NCBI GenBank assembly: GCA_041583495.1
Contig: JBFHFS010000004.1
Location: 1 to 64,000, forward strand
DNA: 64,000 nt
Source of the DNA: JBFHFS01 sp041583495
Lineage (GTDB): Bacteria; Bacteroidota; Bacteroidia; Bacteroidales; Marinilabiliaceae
Direction of reading: 5' to 3'
Shown here: piece by piece, positions 53,009 to 61,946 of the stretch
Layout: each line of letters opens with the position of its first letter
Position numbering within the stretch: the stretch's first letter is position 1
Notes under the pieces: model-generated
Databases searched by the model: none
What the model was told of the DNA's origin: nothing
What the model saw: the letters and a program-made list of their open reading frames with translations, nothing else
Program-made: the position numbers and the translations under genes

Positions 53009-53311
53009 ATGACTATGTTTAGAGACCTTGAAAAAGCCCGGTTAATAATAAAAGAGGGGGTGGGATTGGACCTTACTTATGCCTATGACGATCTTGTTTT
53101 TTCGGAGCATGGCGTGATAATCCTGCAATTCGATGATAATCATGAAGGGGGTTTCTTTTGCCATTTTCATGAGGATTGTGTCGAAGAGGAACGGGTTAAG
53201 ATGGTTGCAGGTCTGGTTGAAGCAGGGAAAAATATGGGGTGCGATGTCCGGATTAAAGGACGGTTCTCCCTTGAACAAAAAGGAGAAGCATTTGAAGTTC
53301 ACTTAAAATAA
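53009..53311 (+). CDS. Unknown small nif-linked protein
   Basis: 100 residues with no domain I recognise. Visible features are a helical N-terminus (FRDLEKARLIIKEGVGLDLT), a beta-like part with HEGGFFCHFHEDC, where a Cys and several His could bind metal, and an ending KGRFSLEQKGEAFEVHLK. It lies in the middle of the four-gene operon with NifX-like, Nif11-like and HEPN-like proteins. Its position suggests a role around nitrogenase or metal handling, but nothing in the sequence proves it. Confidence 0.5.
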   Translation: MTMFRDLEKARLIIKEGVGLDLTYAYDDLVFSEHGVIILQFDDNHEGGFFCHFHEDCVEEERVKMVAGLVEAGKNMGCDVRIKGRFSLEQKGEAFEVHLK

Positions 53312-53314
53312 TGA

Positions 53315-53713
53315 ATGATGGCAAATACAGAATTAAACTGGCGCACCTGGCTCGATTATGGTGATAAATATCTGAAGGGCGTAGCCCCGGAGGGGAAGAA
53401 AAGCCGGCTCGGCCCCGATATCAGGTACAACCTTTTGTCGATGTCTTTAGAGAGCTATATCATGGCTATTTTGGATGTGCATCATACACTGCCTGATAAC
53501 CATACTTATTCGGATCTGATTTATGCCCTGGAAAAGGTCATGCCCCTTGACAAGGGCTTGAAAGAGCGTATTCTTAAGTACGAAAATATTCAGTCTATCT
53601 GCTCTATCGAGAAATACCATACCTCCAGTCCTTCCGAGCAGGATCTGATTGAATTACGGTCGGCACTGGGTGAGATCAAGGTGCTTGCTCATGAGACCTG
53701 TTTGGTGGAGTAA
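53315..53713 (+). CDS. Small helical, possibly HEPN-like protein
   Basis: 132 residues, mainly helical, with SLESYIMAILDVHHTLPDNH, TYSDLIYALEKVMPL and LKERILKYENIQSICSIEKY in the order of a HEPN-type four-helix bundle; no clear RxxxxH motif is found, so a nuclease role is not supported. Two adjacent starts (ATG 53315 and 53318) are possible. Last gene of the small operon; its 3' end overlaps the end of the convergent modC by 25 bp. Function unknown. Confidence 0.5.
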   Translation: MMANTELNWRTWLDYGDKYLKGVAPEGKKSRLGPDIRYNLLSMSLESYIMAILDVHHTLPDNHTYSDLIYALEKVMPLDKGLKERILKYENIQSICSIEKYHTSSPSEQDLIELRSALGEIKVLAHETCLVE

Positions 53714-54810
53714 ATATGTAATACCTCGATGGCCCTGGCCTTTATCATGCAATAAATGGTGGCCCCCGCCTGGATATCTAACTTTTTTAAGGATACCCGG
53801 GTTATTTCGGCGACCAGTTCTATGCCGCAATCCACTGTTACAAAGCACGATTTGTCTGTGTGTCTGATGTGTTTCACCCTGCCCTTAACCTGGTTTTGCA
53901 CCGAAGTGTACTTTATCCTTTGATTGTTTAAGGCAATATTTTCAGGGTATATGCAAAACCGTACTTTATTATCTTTTTTCATTCCTTTTTTAAACCATTT
54001 GGAGCTGGTTTTCAAAAGAGGTTCTGTTCCCCTGGTGAGACTGAATTCGTGCAGCTCCTCTTCCTCTGAAAACTCGAGATGATAAAGCTCGAAAATGTTT
54101 AAAAAACGCCTGGGGTTTACCAGCGAAGGGGCACTTTCAAAGTCCCCAAGGTTCGGGTGCTCCCCGGAGGCCAACACTTCTCCGTTGTTTATGATCAGCA
54201 GCGAGCGCGTAAGCTTTAGGATATCTTCCAAATCATGACTGATAATCAGTAAGGGAACCCCAAATTGATTATTTATCTTCAGGAGGGAGGAGATGATCTG
54301 TTTTCTTTTGTTCCTGTCAAGATTGGAAAAAGGCTCATCCATTAACAGCAAATCGGGCTGAGAGAGTAACGTTCGGCCAATAGCGACTCTTTGTCGTTCC
54401 CCCCCCGATAGCTGGGCTGGTTTCTTCCCAAGCAGGGGACGAATCTCCAGCAGCTCGACCACCTGATCGAACGAAATCATCTCCTGTTTTCCCCGGGTGT
54501 AGGGTCGGCTGTAACAAAGATTGGCTTTTACGGTTTTATGGGGGAACAGATAGTGTTCCTGAAAAACAACCCCTATTTTCCTTTTGTTTGCCGGGACAGC
54601 AATCTTTCTCTCTATATCCCAAAATACCGTATCGTTAAATGTTAATCGACCCGCCTGGGGTTTCTCTATTCCACAAAGAATGTTCATCAGGGTTGTCTTG
54701 CCCGAACCCGATGGGCCAAAAACACCCGTAATACTACTGGTTATCTCCACGTTGTAGTGAAACTTTGTGTCGCCCAGCTGGTGTGTGATATGTTCGAATT
54801 GAAGTTTCAT
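53689..54810 (-). CDS. modC: Molybdate ABC transporter ATPase ModC
   Basis: 373 residues. ATPase domain with Walker A GPSGSGKTTL, Q-loop GVVFQEHYLFPHKTV, signature LSGGERQRVAIGRTL, Walker B LLLMDEPFSNLDRN and H-loop ISHDLEDI. The C-terminal 140 residues include a TOBE-type molybdate-binding region (SVQNQVKGRVKHIRHTDK and AEITRVSLKKLDIQAGATI). It energises ModB for molybdate import. Start overlaps the modB end by four bases. Last gene of the long nif-mod transcript. Its 3' end overlaps convergently with the small nif-linked operon. Confidence 0.93.
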   Translation of the reverse strand: MKLQFEHITHQLGDTKFHYNVEITSSITGVFGPSGSGKTTLMNILCGIEKPQAGRLTFNDTVFWDIERKIAVPANKRKIGVVFQEHYLFPHKTVKANLCYSRPYTRGKQEMISFDQVVELLEIRPLLGKKPAQLSGGERQRVAIGRTLLSQPDLLLMDEPFSNLDRNKRKQIISSLLKINNQFGVPLLIISHDLEDILKLTRSLLIINNGEVLASGEHPNLGDFESAPSLVNPRRFLNIFELYHLEFSEEEELHEFSLTRGTEPLLKTSSKWFKKGMKKDNKVRFCIYPENIALNNQRIKYTSVQNQVKGRVKHIRHTDKSCFVTVDCGIELVAEITRVSLKKLDIQAGATIYCMIKARAIEVLHIYSTKQVS

Positions 54811-55487
54811 CGGGACAGGTATTTTTTGCGTTTACCAATTGTTTCCGAGGCAGCAATAGCCAGAAAGGAGATAACGATGGAAATGATCACCAATCGGGCC
54901 ACCTCCATCTCCTTCCCAGGTACTTGCATGTTGGCGTATACCATTAGCGAGAGGGTTTGGGTTTGGCCAATAATATTACCTGCCAGGGTAATGGTGGCCC
55001 CAAATTCACCCAGACTTCGGGCAAAGGACAACACCATCCCGCTTAATATTCCGGGCAGGGCCATGGGCAAACTGACACGGAAGAAGGTAGACATCCGGGA
55101 GGCGCCCAGGGTTAAGGACGACTTTTCGTATGCCGGATCAACCAATTCGAAGGCCGACCGTATCGCCCGAACCGCCAGTGGCAGGGAGACTGCCATAGAG
55201 GCGATTACAAGCGCTGCAAAGTTGAAGGTTAACCGGATGCCCAAAATATTAAACAGGGTGGCCCCTAGAACCCCGTTTCTGCCCAGTAATAGTAGAAGCA
55301 CATAGCCCGTCACAACCGGTGGGGCCACCAGAGGCAAAGAGATTAAGGCTTCAATAATGGCCTTGCCCGGGATCTCTTTACGCGCCAGAAACCACCCAAG
55401 CCAGGTGGCAGCAGGAAGTGTGCAAAGAGTGCTTAAAGCCGCCACTTTTAACGTTAACCATATTATCTGAAGCTCTCCCGGGTGCAT
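54807..55487 (-). CDS. modB: Molybdate ABC transporter permease ModB
   Basis: 226 residues with five or six membrane helices, and the permease loop (EAA) motif around AYEKSSLTLGASRMSTFFRV. Family phrases are ALISLPLVAPPVVTGYVLLL, ARSLGEFGATITLAGNI and GQTQTLSLMVYANM, characteristic of ModB. It passes molybdate from ModA into the cell. It follows modA by 11 bp and overlaps modC by 4 bp. In the nitrogenase context, it provides Mo for the FeMo cofactor. Confidence 0.95.
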   Translation of the reverse strand: MHPGELQIIWLTLKVAALSTLCTLPAATWLGWFLARKEIPGKAIIEALISLPLVAPPVVTGYVLLLLLGRNGVLGATLFNILGIRLTFNFAALVIASMAVSLPLAVRAIRSAFELVDPAYEKSSLTLGASRMSTFFRVSLPMALPGILSGMVLSFARSLGEFGATITLAGNIIGQTQTLSLMVYANMQVPGKEMEVARLVIISIVISFLAIAASETIGKRKKYLSR

Positions 55488-55498
55488 CTATCGCGTTT

Positions 55499-56269
55499 TT
55501 AATTTTCAACTCCAAATCCTTTCCTGATTAAAATAGCTTTCCCGGATTGTTCTGTGAATGACCGGGATAACTCTTTGCCGGCTAGGCTGTTGTTCTCAAT
55601 CTGTGCCATGTAAAAGTGGATAGGCGGATGCAACTGAGGGGGGACTTCGGCTATTATCTCCACCTTTGAGGATTGAATGGCCTCGGTGTAGTAAACGATT
55701 CCCCAATCACACTCCCCTAATTCAACATAGTGCAAAACCGAGGAGACATCCTTGGCCAGAACCATCTTTTCTTCAATCATTGGAAGCCATTTCAACGAAT
55801 CGAATACCATTTTTGTATATTTTCCCACGGGCACATAGTCGGGGTTGCCAACTGCAATTTTCCCTTTTAAACATTGGGCAATATCGTAATCCCGGTTAAA
55901 TTGGGGTGGAGAAACAGGGTTGTCTTTTTTGGTGATAACTACCAGCGTGTTAGTGGCCAATACCCGAATGCTTTTATCGCTGATTTTTTTCTTCTCCAAC
56001 AGGTAATCGATCCATTGTTTGTTGGCGGAGATGAAGATGTCCCCTGTCACTCCATTTGAGAGCTGCCTGGCCAGGAGGCCGGTCGAGGCAAAATTAAGCT
56101 CTATGTTGTAGCGGTTTTGCGGATCGAATTGAGCACATATCTCCTCAACCGCCGCTCTTGCCCCCGCTGCAGCAAAAATTCGAATGGTCGCTTTTGGGGT
56201 TCCTGAAGGGCCACAGGCTATCAGAAACATAACCATAATGTTAAAAAACAGGCATCTGACCATCTTCAT
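55499..56269 (-). CDS. modA: Molybdate-binding protein ModA
   Basis: I choose ATG 56269 (MKMVRCLFFNIMVMFLIAC, a lipoprotein-type signal with Cys) because the longer frame to 56326 runs into nifV; it lies 7 bp after the nifV stop. About 256 residues. The ModA pattern is seen: FAAAGARAAVEEICAQFD, INLEL-type strand NIELNFASTGLLARQLSNGV, and ISANKQWIDYLLEKK, with VLATNTLVVITKK. It binds molybdate in the periplasm and passes it to ModBC. Together with NifV it ends the nif part and starts the mod part of the transcript. Confidence 0.93.
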   Translation of the reverse strand: MKMVRCLFFNIMVMFLIACGPSGTPKATIRIFAAAGARAAVEEICAQFDPQNRYNIELNFASTGLLARQLSNGVTGDIFISANKQWIDYLLEKKKISDKSIRVLATNTLVVITKKDNPVSPPQFNRDYDIAQCLKGKIAVGNPDYVPVGKYTKMVFDSLKWLPMIEEKMVLAKDVSSVLHYVELGECDWGIVYYTEAIQSSKVEIIAEVPPQLHPPIHFYMAQIENNSLAGKELSRSFTEQSGKAILIRKGFGVEN

Positions 56270-56276
56270 TGGTTTT

Positions 56277-57440
56277 TTAGGGTAATATTTGATTCTTGTA
56301 CTGTTGATTTTTTGGCTGACGTTCAACTAATTGATGAATATGAAAAAGGGTTTCTGTTGATACCGGTCCTTTGGTTGTGTGGGCCAATTCTTTAACATGG
56401 GTTAAGATGGTGTTGGCGGTTTGGGGATCCAGTAAAATCCCGTTCTCCTTAAAAAAGGCGATAACCGAGGCTTTGCCCGAGTGTTTCCCAAAGGTGAAGG
56501 ATTGCTCGTCGGCGCCAAAATCTTCCGGGTTAAGAACCTGGTAGGACTCCTTATTCCGAAGGATTGCTGAAGTATGAATTCCCGACTCATGCCGATAGGC
56601 CAATTTCCCTATCAGAGGTTTGTTTTCCGGTAACCGGTACCCGGAGGCCCGGGCCACGTATTTGCATAACCGGTTGATTGTATTTGTGTGGTACCTGTTG
56701 GGTGCCAGGTGTCTGTTGGCGTAGGCGATTACCTCCTCTAGTACCGCATTCCCGGCTCGTTCGCCCATCCCGTTTACGGTTGCACTGATACAATGTGCGC
56801 CGCTTTTGAGGGCGGAGATGGCATTTGCGGTAGCCATGCCCATATCGTTGTGCCCATGAAATTCCAACTCAACATCTTTGAAGCAATCGGAGATGGCTTT
56901 AAAGATCTGGATCACCATTAGTGGGTCGGCCACTCCTACGGTGTCGCAAATTCGTATTCGATCTGCTCCGGCATCATAGGCGAAGAAGATAAACTCATTT
57001 AAAAAATCACTCTCCGCCCGTGTGGCATCCTGAGCCCCCAGGGTAACATGGGGGAAGAGCTGTTTTGCATAGGCCACCATCTGCCTGGTCTCCTGAAGGA
57101 CCCAGGCTCTGGTTTTTCCCAGGGTGTTTATCTGGATGTCCGAGACCGGCAGGGATATATTAACCGAAGAGGTGCCAAGATCAGCGGCCTCATCTATATC
57201 TTTATAAATGGCTCTGCACCAACACGAGGTTTTAAAAGAGAAGCCGGCACCTGCAATTGTTTTAATGGCATGTTGTTCTTCTTTCCCAATGGCAGGGGTG
57301 CCCGCTTCAATCTCTTCCACTCCCAATTCGTCTAACAGAGCCGCAATCTGAAGCTTCTCGGTTAGCGAAAAAACAACCCCGGGAGCTTGTTCGCCGTCCC
57401 GGAGGGTGGTGTCAATAACGTGGAGGAAAGAGTTTTTCAT
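56277..57440 (-). CDS. nifV: Homocitrate synthase NifV
   Basis: 387 residues of the LeuA/HCS family. Landmarks are VIDTTLRDGEQAPGVVFSL at the start (Zn and substrate binding), GVEEIEAGTPAIG, LEFHGHNDMGMATANAI (metal-binding His) and TVNGMGERAGN. It condenses acetyl-CoA with 2-oxoglutarate to homocitrate, the organic ligand of the FeMo cofactor. It is 3 bp before the ferredoxin in transcription order after it and 7 bp before modA, so all lie on one mRNA. The family is also used for lysine biosynthesis, but the context makes NifV the best call. Confidence 0.95.
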   Translation of the reverse strand: MKNSFLHVIDTTLRDGEQAPGVVFSLTEKLQIAALLDELGVEEIEAGTPAIGKEEQHAIKTIAGAGFSFKTSCWCRAIYKDIDEAADLGTSSVNISLPVSDIQINTLGKTRAWVLQETRQMVAYAKQLFPHVTLGAQDATRAESDFLNEFIFFAYDAGADRIRICDTVGVADPLMVIQIFKAISDCFKDVELEFHGHNDMGMATANAISALKSGAHCISATVNGMGERAGNAVLEEVIAYANRHLAPNRYHTNTINRLCKYVARASGYRLPENKPLIGKLAYRHESGIHTSAILRNKESYQVLNPEDFGADEQSFTFGKHSGKASVIAFFKENGILLDPQTANTILTHVKELAHTTKGPVSTETLFHIHQLVERQPKNQQYKNQILP

Positions 57441-57443
57441 AGG

Positions 57444-57752
57444 TTAGTCTGAAATTAAATAGTCGACAGCCGGCTCGCCCTCTTCCAGGGCATCCAAAAT
57501 GGTGTCGATGACCTCTTCGTCTTGGACTCCGCCATACCAAAGATTATCGGGTTGAATGACCATGACAGGTCCCTGTTCACAAACATTTAAACAGCCGGTA
57601 GGGGATACCACCACATCCAATCCACGATCGGAACATTCTTCAGAGATATACTGAAGTAGATTTGTGGCTCCTTTTTTATTACAAACCCCTTGTGCTTCTC
57701 CGCTAACCCGGAAGGAGTTGCAGACTAAAATGTGGTATTCCGGTTTTTTCAT
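57444..57752 (-). CDS. Thioredoxin-like [2Fe-2S] ferredoxin linked to nif
   Basis: 102 residues, with cysteines in HILVCNSFRVSGEAQGVCN and SPTGCLNVCEQGP, the pattern of thioredoxin-fold [2Fe-2S] ferredoxins (Cys-x12-Cys ... Cys-x3-Cys) as found in nif clusters. It likely donates electrons to an assembly step such as NifB or to the nitrogenase. It lies between nifB (96 bp away) and nifV (3 bp), so it is part of the same operon. Start ATG 57752 (MKKPEYHILVC). Confidence 0.85.
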   Translation of the reverse strand: MKKPEYHILVCNSFRVSGEAQGVCNKKGATNLLQYISEECSDRGLDVVVSPTGCLNVCEQGPVMVIQPDNLWYGGVQDEEVIDTILDALEEGEPAVDYLISD

Positions 57753-57848
57753 AGTTTTGGTTTTTACGGTTTATTAATTTCAATATTAAGGCAGCTTTAG
57801 AGCTATTGGTTGATGTTTTTTGGGGATTAACTTCAGATGTTTCTTTAT

Positions 57849-59108
57849 TTATCCACACCCCATCCCATTGCCGGAGCAGGCTTCGCCACATTTTGGGGTG
57901 GAGGTTTTAATTACCGCTTTAAGTTTTTTTCCCTTATACACGGCATCTAACCCATCGGTGATCAGGCCCGACATTTCCACCACCCCGATGCCAACGCGTT
58001 GCAGGATCTCGACGGGCTTAGCTCCAACCCCGTTAACAAGCACATAACGACAGTCTTTTAGAATCCTGGAAAGCTCAATCCACCTTAGGTCGCCCTTTCC
58101 TTTAGTGGCCGACTTCCTTCTCCCGAGCTGCTTATAGCCATCCCCTTCCTGTTTAAAGATCAGAAAGCTGTCTGTCTCACCCATGTGCCGGTTTATCAGC
58201 AACCCTTCATAGGAGGCGACCGCCACGAAGGGCTTATCTGCTGCTGCGGGGGTAGGCATTAAAGTGCATTCATGAAGCACTCGCATGGCATCGGGTTCGT
58301 CGTGCCCAATTTTACCTGCCGCATCCGCTCTGCATCTGGCGCAATGGGTCATTGGCTGAATGTATTTGGCAATGCCTTTGTGGATACGGATAATGGATTG
58401 AGCAGTAGGAGGGGAAGCGTTTTCCATATCGCTTCCTTCGGCAGGAATTAGTGGGATGCAGTTCATGGTGTTGGCACCTTTGGCCGCCACCATGCGGGCC
58501 ACCTCTTCCATCTCGTCGTCGTTAATGCCCGGCATGATGATGGTATTCACCTTTACCGTTATGTCATATTCTTTTAAGGCTTCCAGTGCTTTCATCTGTT
58601 GTTCTTTCATCACCCGGGCGGCGTCAAGGCCACGATATACCTTTTTGTTAAACCGCACCCAGTTGTAGACCTTCTGAAGGGTCTCTGTCCGTAAGCTGTT
58701 TATGGTCAGGGTTACGTGGGTAACATCGAGCGCTGCCAGCTCTTTCACATATTTGGCCACCTCCAGTCCGTTGGTCGAGAGACAAAAGATCTTTTCAGGA
58801 TATTCCGATTTAATAAGGCGTATGGTTTCCAGCGTCTTTTCCGGTTCGGCAAAAGCATCGCCCGGCCCCGCTATGCCGATGGTACTTATGTTAGGAACTT
58901 TTTCGGATATCTTTTTCAGATAGTTTACCGCCTGGTAAGGTGACAGAACCGCACTGGTTATCCCTGGCCGGCTTTCATTAACACAATCGTATTTTCGGTT
59001 GCAGTATTTACACTGGACGTTGCATTTTGGTGCCACCGGCAAATGTACCCTGGCATATTTCAATTTGGCTTTCAGGTTGAAGCACGGATGTAATTCTGTT
59101 TTATTCAT
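57849..59108 (-). CDS. nifB: Nitrogenase cofactor biosynthesis protein NifB
   Basis: 419 residues. An N-terminal radical-SAM domain has HPCFNLKAKLKYARVHLPVA, the cluster motif CNVQCKYC (Cys29, Cys33, Cys36; CX3CX2C) and CVNESRPGITS. The C-terminal domain (about residues 295-400) is NifX-like: PFVAVASYEGLLINRHMGET. A Cys-rich tail (PKCGEACSGNGMGCG) closes the protein. NifB makes the [8Fe-9S-C] NifB-co that matures to FeMo-co on NifEN. Downstream of nifN by 21 bp in the transcript. Confidence 0.97.
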   Translation of the reverse strand: MNKTELHPCFNLKAKLKYARVHLPVAPKCNVQCKYCNRKYDCVNESRPGITSAVLSPYQAVNYLKKISEKVPNISTIGIAGPGDAFAEPEKTLETIRLIKSEYPEKIFCLSTNGLEVAKYVKELAALDVTHVTLTINSLRTETLQKVYNWVRFNKKVYRGLDAARVMKEQQMKALEALKEYDITVKVNTIIMPGINDDEMEEVARMVAAKGANTMNCIPLIPAEGSDMENASPPTAQSIIRIHKGIAKYIQPMTHCARCRADAAGKIGHDEPDAMRVLHECTLMPTPAAADKPFVAVASYEGLLINRHMGETDSFLIFKQEGDGYKQLGRRKSATKGKGDLRWIELSRILKDCRYVLVNGVGAKPVEILQRVGIGVVEMSGLITDGLDAVYKGKKLKAVIKTSTPKCGEACSGNGMGCG

Positions 59109-59129
59109 TACCGGATGCTTTAAATGGTT

Positions 59130-60500
59130 CTACATATATTTATATCCCACCGGGGAGCTGTTTTGTTTTTGCTCAATAATGGCATTGGTAATCTTATCAA
59201 AGAGATCCTGGGCGCCCCGATAGCCCAGATGGGCAATGCGTTGTCCGCCAACCCTGTCGTGGATTGGAAATCCCAGCCGGATAAGAGGGATGTTAAGCTC
59301 ACGTGCGATGTAATATCCTTTGCTGTTTCCAATCAGGATATCGGGTTTAAGGTCCCGGCAACGCTCGGCAATTTCTTCGAAGTCGCCGCCCTCTAACACC
59401 TCTGCTTTAGGATTCATCTTAATATCTTCAGCCAGGATTTTTTGCATCCTCCTGCTTTTGGCACCACTGGCACACAACACCACCTCAATGCCTATCTCCT
59501 CCAGGAAGGAGACCAGCCCGATTACCAGATCCTCTTCACCATACACCACCGCCCTTTTGCCGAAAATGTATTTGTGTCCGTCGATATAGGCATCTATGAG
59601 ACGTCCCCTTTGTATCTTATATTTTTCGGGCATACTTTGGCCTGAAATTTCGGTGAGTGCCTCCAGAAAGATGTCGGTCTCTTTGATGCCGATGGGAAGC
59701 CCCATGGCGTTTCGTCCGACGCCAAACTGATTTTCGAGATAGTTGGCAGCCGTGTGGGGTGTTTTTCCCAATACCCGTCCAAACTCAATAGATGCCTTGG
59801 CGGCGGCCGTTTTACCGATTTGCTCCACCGAAGTGCCCCCCTCGGGCATCCGTTTATATTCATTCCAGCCCGGGTTGTCGAGGGTTTCTGAATAGTCGGG
59901 GACCATGATATACGGGAGATGGTATTCCATGATTATCTCCTTTAACCATCTGATATCTTCAGGGGAGACAAACCCGGGAAAGATGTTGATGTGATCCCCT
60001 GGCTCCTGCTTGCGGGCAAAGGCCTTAACCAGTTTATTAACTGCATCGTGAAAGCCATTCATGTGCGTTCCCCGGAAACTTGCCGTTGAGACAAAGAGTA
60101 GATGAGGCAGCTTGAATGCCTGGTATTTTTTCGTATACTCTTTAATCATTTTATTCAGGTCGTCACCGATGGTCTCGCTAAGGCAGGTGCTTGCTATGGC
60201 AATAATTTCGGGGCTGTATTGCTGAATAATGTTGTTAAGGGCTATCTCCAGGTTTCGGTCTCCGCCAAAGATGGCTGCCTCTTCCGAGAAGTTGGTTGAG
60301 GCGATGTCTACCGGCTCTTTATAATGGCTGATCATATATCGGCGGATATAAGTAGAGCATCCTTGTGAACCGTGAATTAAGGGCACACACCCCTGAATCC
60401 CCTTGAAGACTACGCTGGCCCCAAGTGGGGTGCACAATTTACACGCATTTCGCGTGGCGGTGTAGGGTCTGGTGCCGATATTGGTCTTTGTTTCAATCAT
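59130..60500 (-). CDS. nifN: Nitrogenase FeMo-cofactor scaffold subunit NifN
   Basis: 456 residues of the NifK/NifN type: RNACKLCTPLGASVVFKGI, LIHGSQGCSTYIRRY and IAIASTCLSETIGDD supply conserved cysteines (Cys23, Cys48, Cys106). Against NifK, the region is shortened at the N-terminus. With NifE it forms the heterotetramer on which NifB-co becomes FeMo-co. The gene begins 4 bp after nifE in the transcript, indicating co-translation. A NifK rather than NifN call is excluded because the true nifK lies further upstream and is next to nifD. Confidence 0.95.
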   Translation of the reverse strand: MIETKTNIGTRPYTATRNACKLCTPLGASVVFKGIQGCVPLIHGSQGCSTYIRRYMISHYKEPVDIASTNFSEEAAIFGGDRNLEIALNNIIQQYSPEIIAIASTCLSETIGDDLNKMIKEYTKKYQAFKLPHLLFVSTASFRGTHMNGFHDAVNKLVKAFARKQEPGDHINIFPGFVSPEDIRWLKEIIMEYHLPYIMVPDYSETLDNPGWNEYKRMPEGGTSVEQIGKTAAAKASIEFGRVLGKTPHTAANYLENQFGVGRNAMGLPIGIKETDIFLEALTEISGQSMPEKYKIQRGRLIDAYIDGHKYIFGKRAVVYGEEDLVIGLVSFLEEIGIEVVLCASGAKSRRMQKILAEDIKMNPKAEVLEGGDFEEIAERCRDLKPDILIGNSKGYYIARELNIPLIRLGFPIHDRVGGQRIAHLGYRGAQDLFDKITNAIIEQKQNSSPVGYKYM

Positions 60501-60504
60501 CGCG

Positions 60505-61836
60505 TTACTTTTTTACAAATTGCCATACAGGACTCATTACAGATGCGTAAATCTCCCGGGCAAAATTCATCATCCCTTCATATCCGGCTAACGCCTCTTT
60601 TCGTTCGTGGTTATGATCGCAAAAACCTAAACCCATCTTATAGGCAATAGGTCGCTCTTTAACCCCTCCAATAAAAATATCTGCTTTTTTCTCTTTGGTG
60701 AATCTGGCCAACTCCATAGGGTTAGAATCATCCAGAATTACGGTACCCTCATCGCATAACTCTTTCATAATTTTGTAGTCGTCGGCATTACCCGTCTGGG
60801 AGCCAACAACTACGGTTTCCATGCCAATTAACCGCAAGGCTTTTATCAGAGATATGGCTTTAAAGGCACCCCCTACATAGATGGCTGCTTTCTTGCCCTT
60901 TAGCGCTTTTTGGTAGGGTTCAAGTGCCGGTAAAAGTTTTTCCAGTTCGGAAGAGACTATTTCCCTGGCTCGTTCGAGCATCTCTTCACTTCCAAAGAAT
61001 TCAGCTACCTCATATAAGGCTGCCGACATATCTTCGATGCCAAAATAGCTAACCCGCTTAAAGGGAATATTGTATTTTTCCTTCATCTCTTTAGCCAGAT
61101 GGATCATAGATCCTGAGCATTGAACCAGGTTGATGGCGGCCGTATGCGCCCGTTTAATAGCCTCTATGCGCCCGTCACCGGTAATGGTGGCAATAATGTT
61201 AAGGCCCATTTTTTGGTAATACTCGGTTAATAGCCACAGCTCACCGGCCAGATTAAAATCACCTAAGATATTGATGCTTTGGGGCACCGTTTGGGTCTCT
61301 TTGGATTGGCCCACCAGGCGGGCAAGTGCTTCGCAGGCCACCTTATAGCCGTCTTTTTTGGTTCCTGCAAATCCGGGCGCCTGTACCGGTATTACATCCA
61401 GGCCTTTCTCTTTGGAAACGGTTTTGCATATGGCCTCAACATCATCCCCGATAAGCCCAACAATGCAGGTGGAATAGACGAAGGCCCCCTTGGGCTGATA
61501 CCGGTCAATTAACTCTGTTAATGAGTTATACAGCTTCTTCTCACCGCCAAAAACGACCTCTTTTTCGGACAGGTCGGTGGTGAAGCTGAGCCGGTGCAGT
61601 TCAGGTCCCGAGGATAAAGAACCCCGGATATCCCAGGTGTATGCGGCACATCCCACCGGACCATGAATAATATGAAGGGCATCGGCAATCGGGTAAAGTA
61701 CCACTCTTGAGCCACAGAATACGCAGGCCCGCTGGCTCACAGAGCCTGCGAGGCTTGCTTTGGCACATTCTATCTGGAATTTGTCTTTTCCTTTTATCAG
61801 AACCTGTTTCTTTCTCTCTTTTAATACTGCTCTCAT
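60505..61836 (-). CDS. nifE: Nitrogenase FeMo-cofactor scaffold subunit NifE
   Basis: 443 residues of the NifD/NifE type. Conserved cysteines occur in RACVFCGSRVVLYPI (Cys38, Cys41), HGPVGCAAYTW (Cys63) and YSTCIVGLIGDDVEAIC (Cys124). NifE and NifN form the scaffold for FeMo-co maturation. The block KADIFIGGVKERPIAYKMGL resembles NifE proteins. The start ATG 61836 lies 110 bp downstream of the nifK stop with an intervening stem-loop, and its stop is 4 bp from nifN. Confidence 0.96.
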   Translation of the reverse strand: MRAVLKERKKQVLIKGKDKFQIECAKASLAGSVSQRACVFCGSRVVLYPIADALHIIHGPVGCAAYTWDIRGSLSSGPELHRLSFTTDLSEKEVVFGGEKKLYNSLTELIDRYQPKGAFVYSTCIVGLIGDDVEAICKTVSKEKGLDVIPVQAPGFAGTKKDGYKVACEALARLVGQSKETQTVPQSINILGDFNLAGELWLLTEYYQKMGLNIIATITGDGRIEAIKRAHTAAINLVQCSGSMIHLAKEMKEKYNIPFKRVSYFGIEDMSAALYEVAEFFGSEEMLERAREIVSSELEKLLPALEPYQKALKGKKAAIYVGGAFKAISLIKALRLIGMETVVVGSQTGNADDYKIMKELCDEGTVILDDSNPMELARFTKEKKADIFIGGVKERPIAYKMGLGFCDHNHERKEALAGYEGMMNFAREIYASVMSPVWQFVKK

Positions 61837-61875
61837 CTCTATTCTGATTTATCCTCAAAGAAGAATTATTGTAAT

Positions 61876-61907
61876 GATTTCCAGGTCTTTCTGGATGCCT
61901 GGAAATC
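61876..61907 (-). other. Stem-loop in the nifK-nifE intergenic region
   Basis: A perfect 10-bp inverted repeat, gatttccagg and cctggaaatc, with a 12-nt loop. In transcript direction there is no T-run after it, so it is not a typical terminator for the nif message; it might stabilise the 3' end of a nifDK transcript or cause partial termination. Confidence 0.55.
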
Positions 61908-61946
61908 CTTTTTGTGCTGTATCCCCACTGCCTGGCTCTGAGTCTT

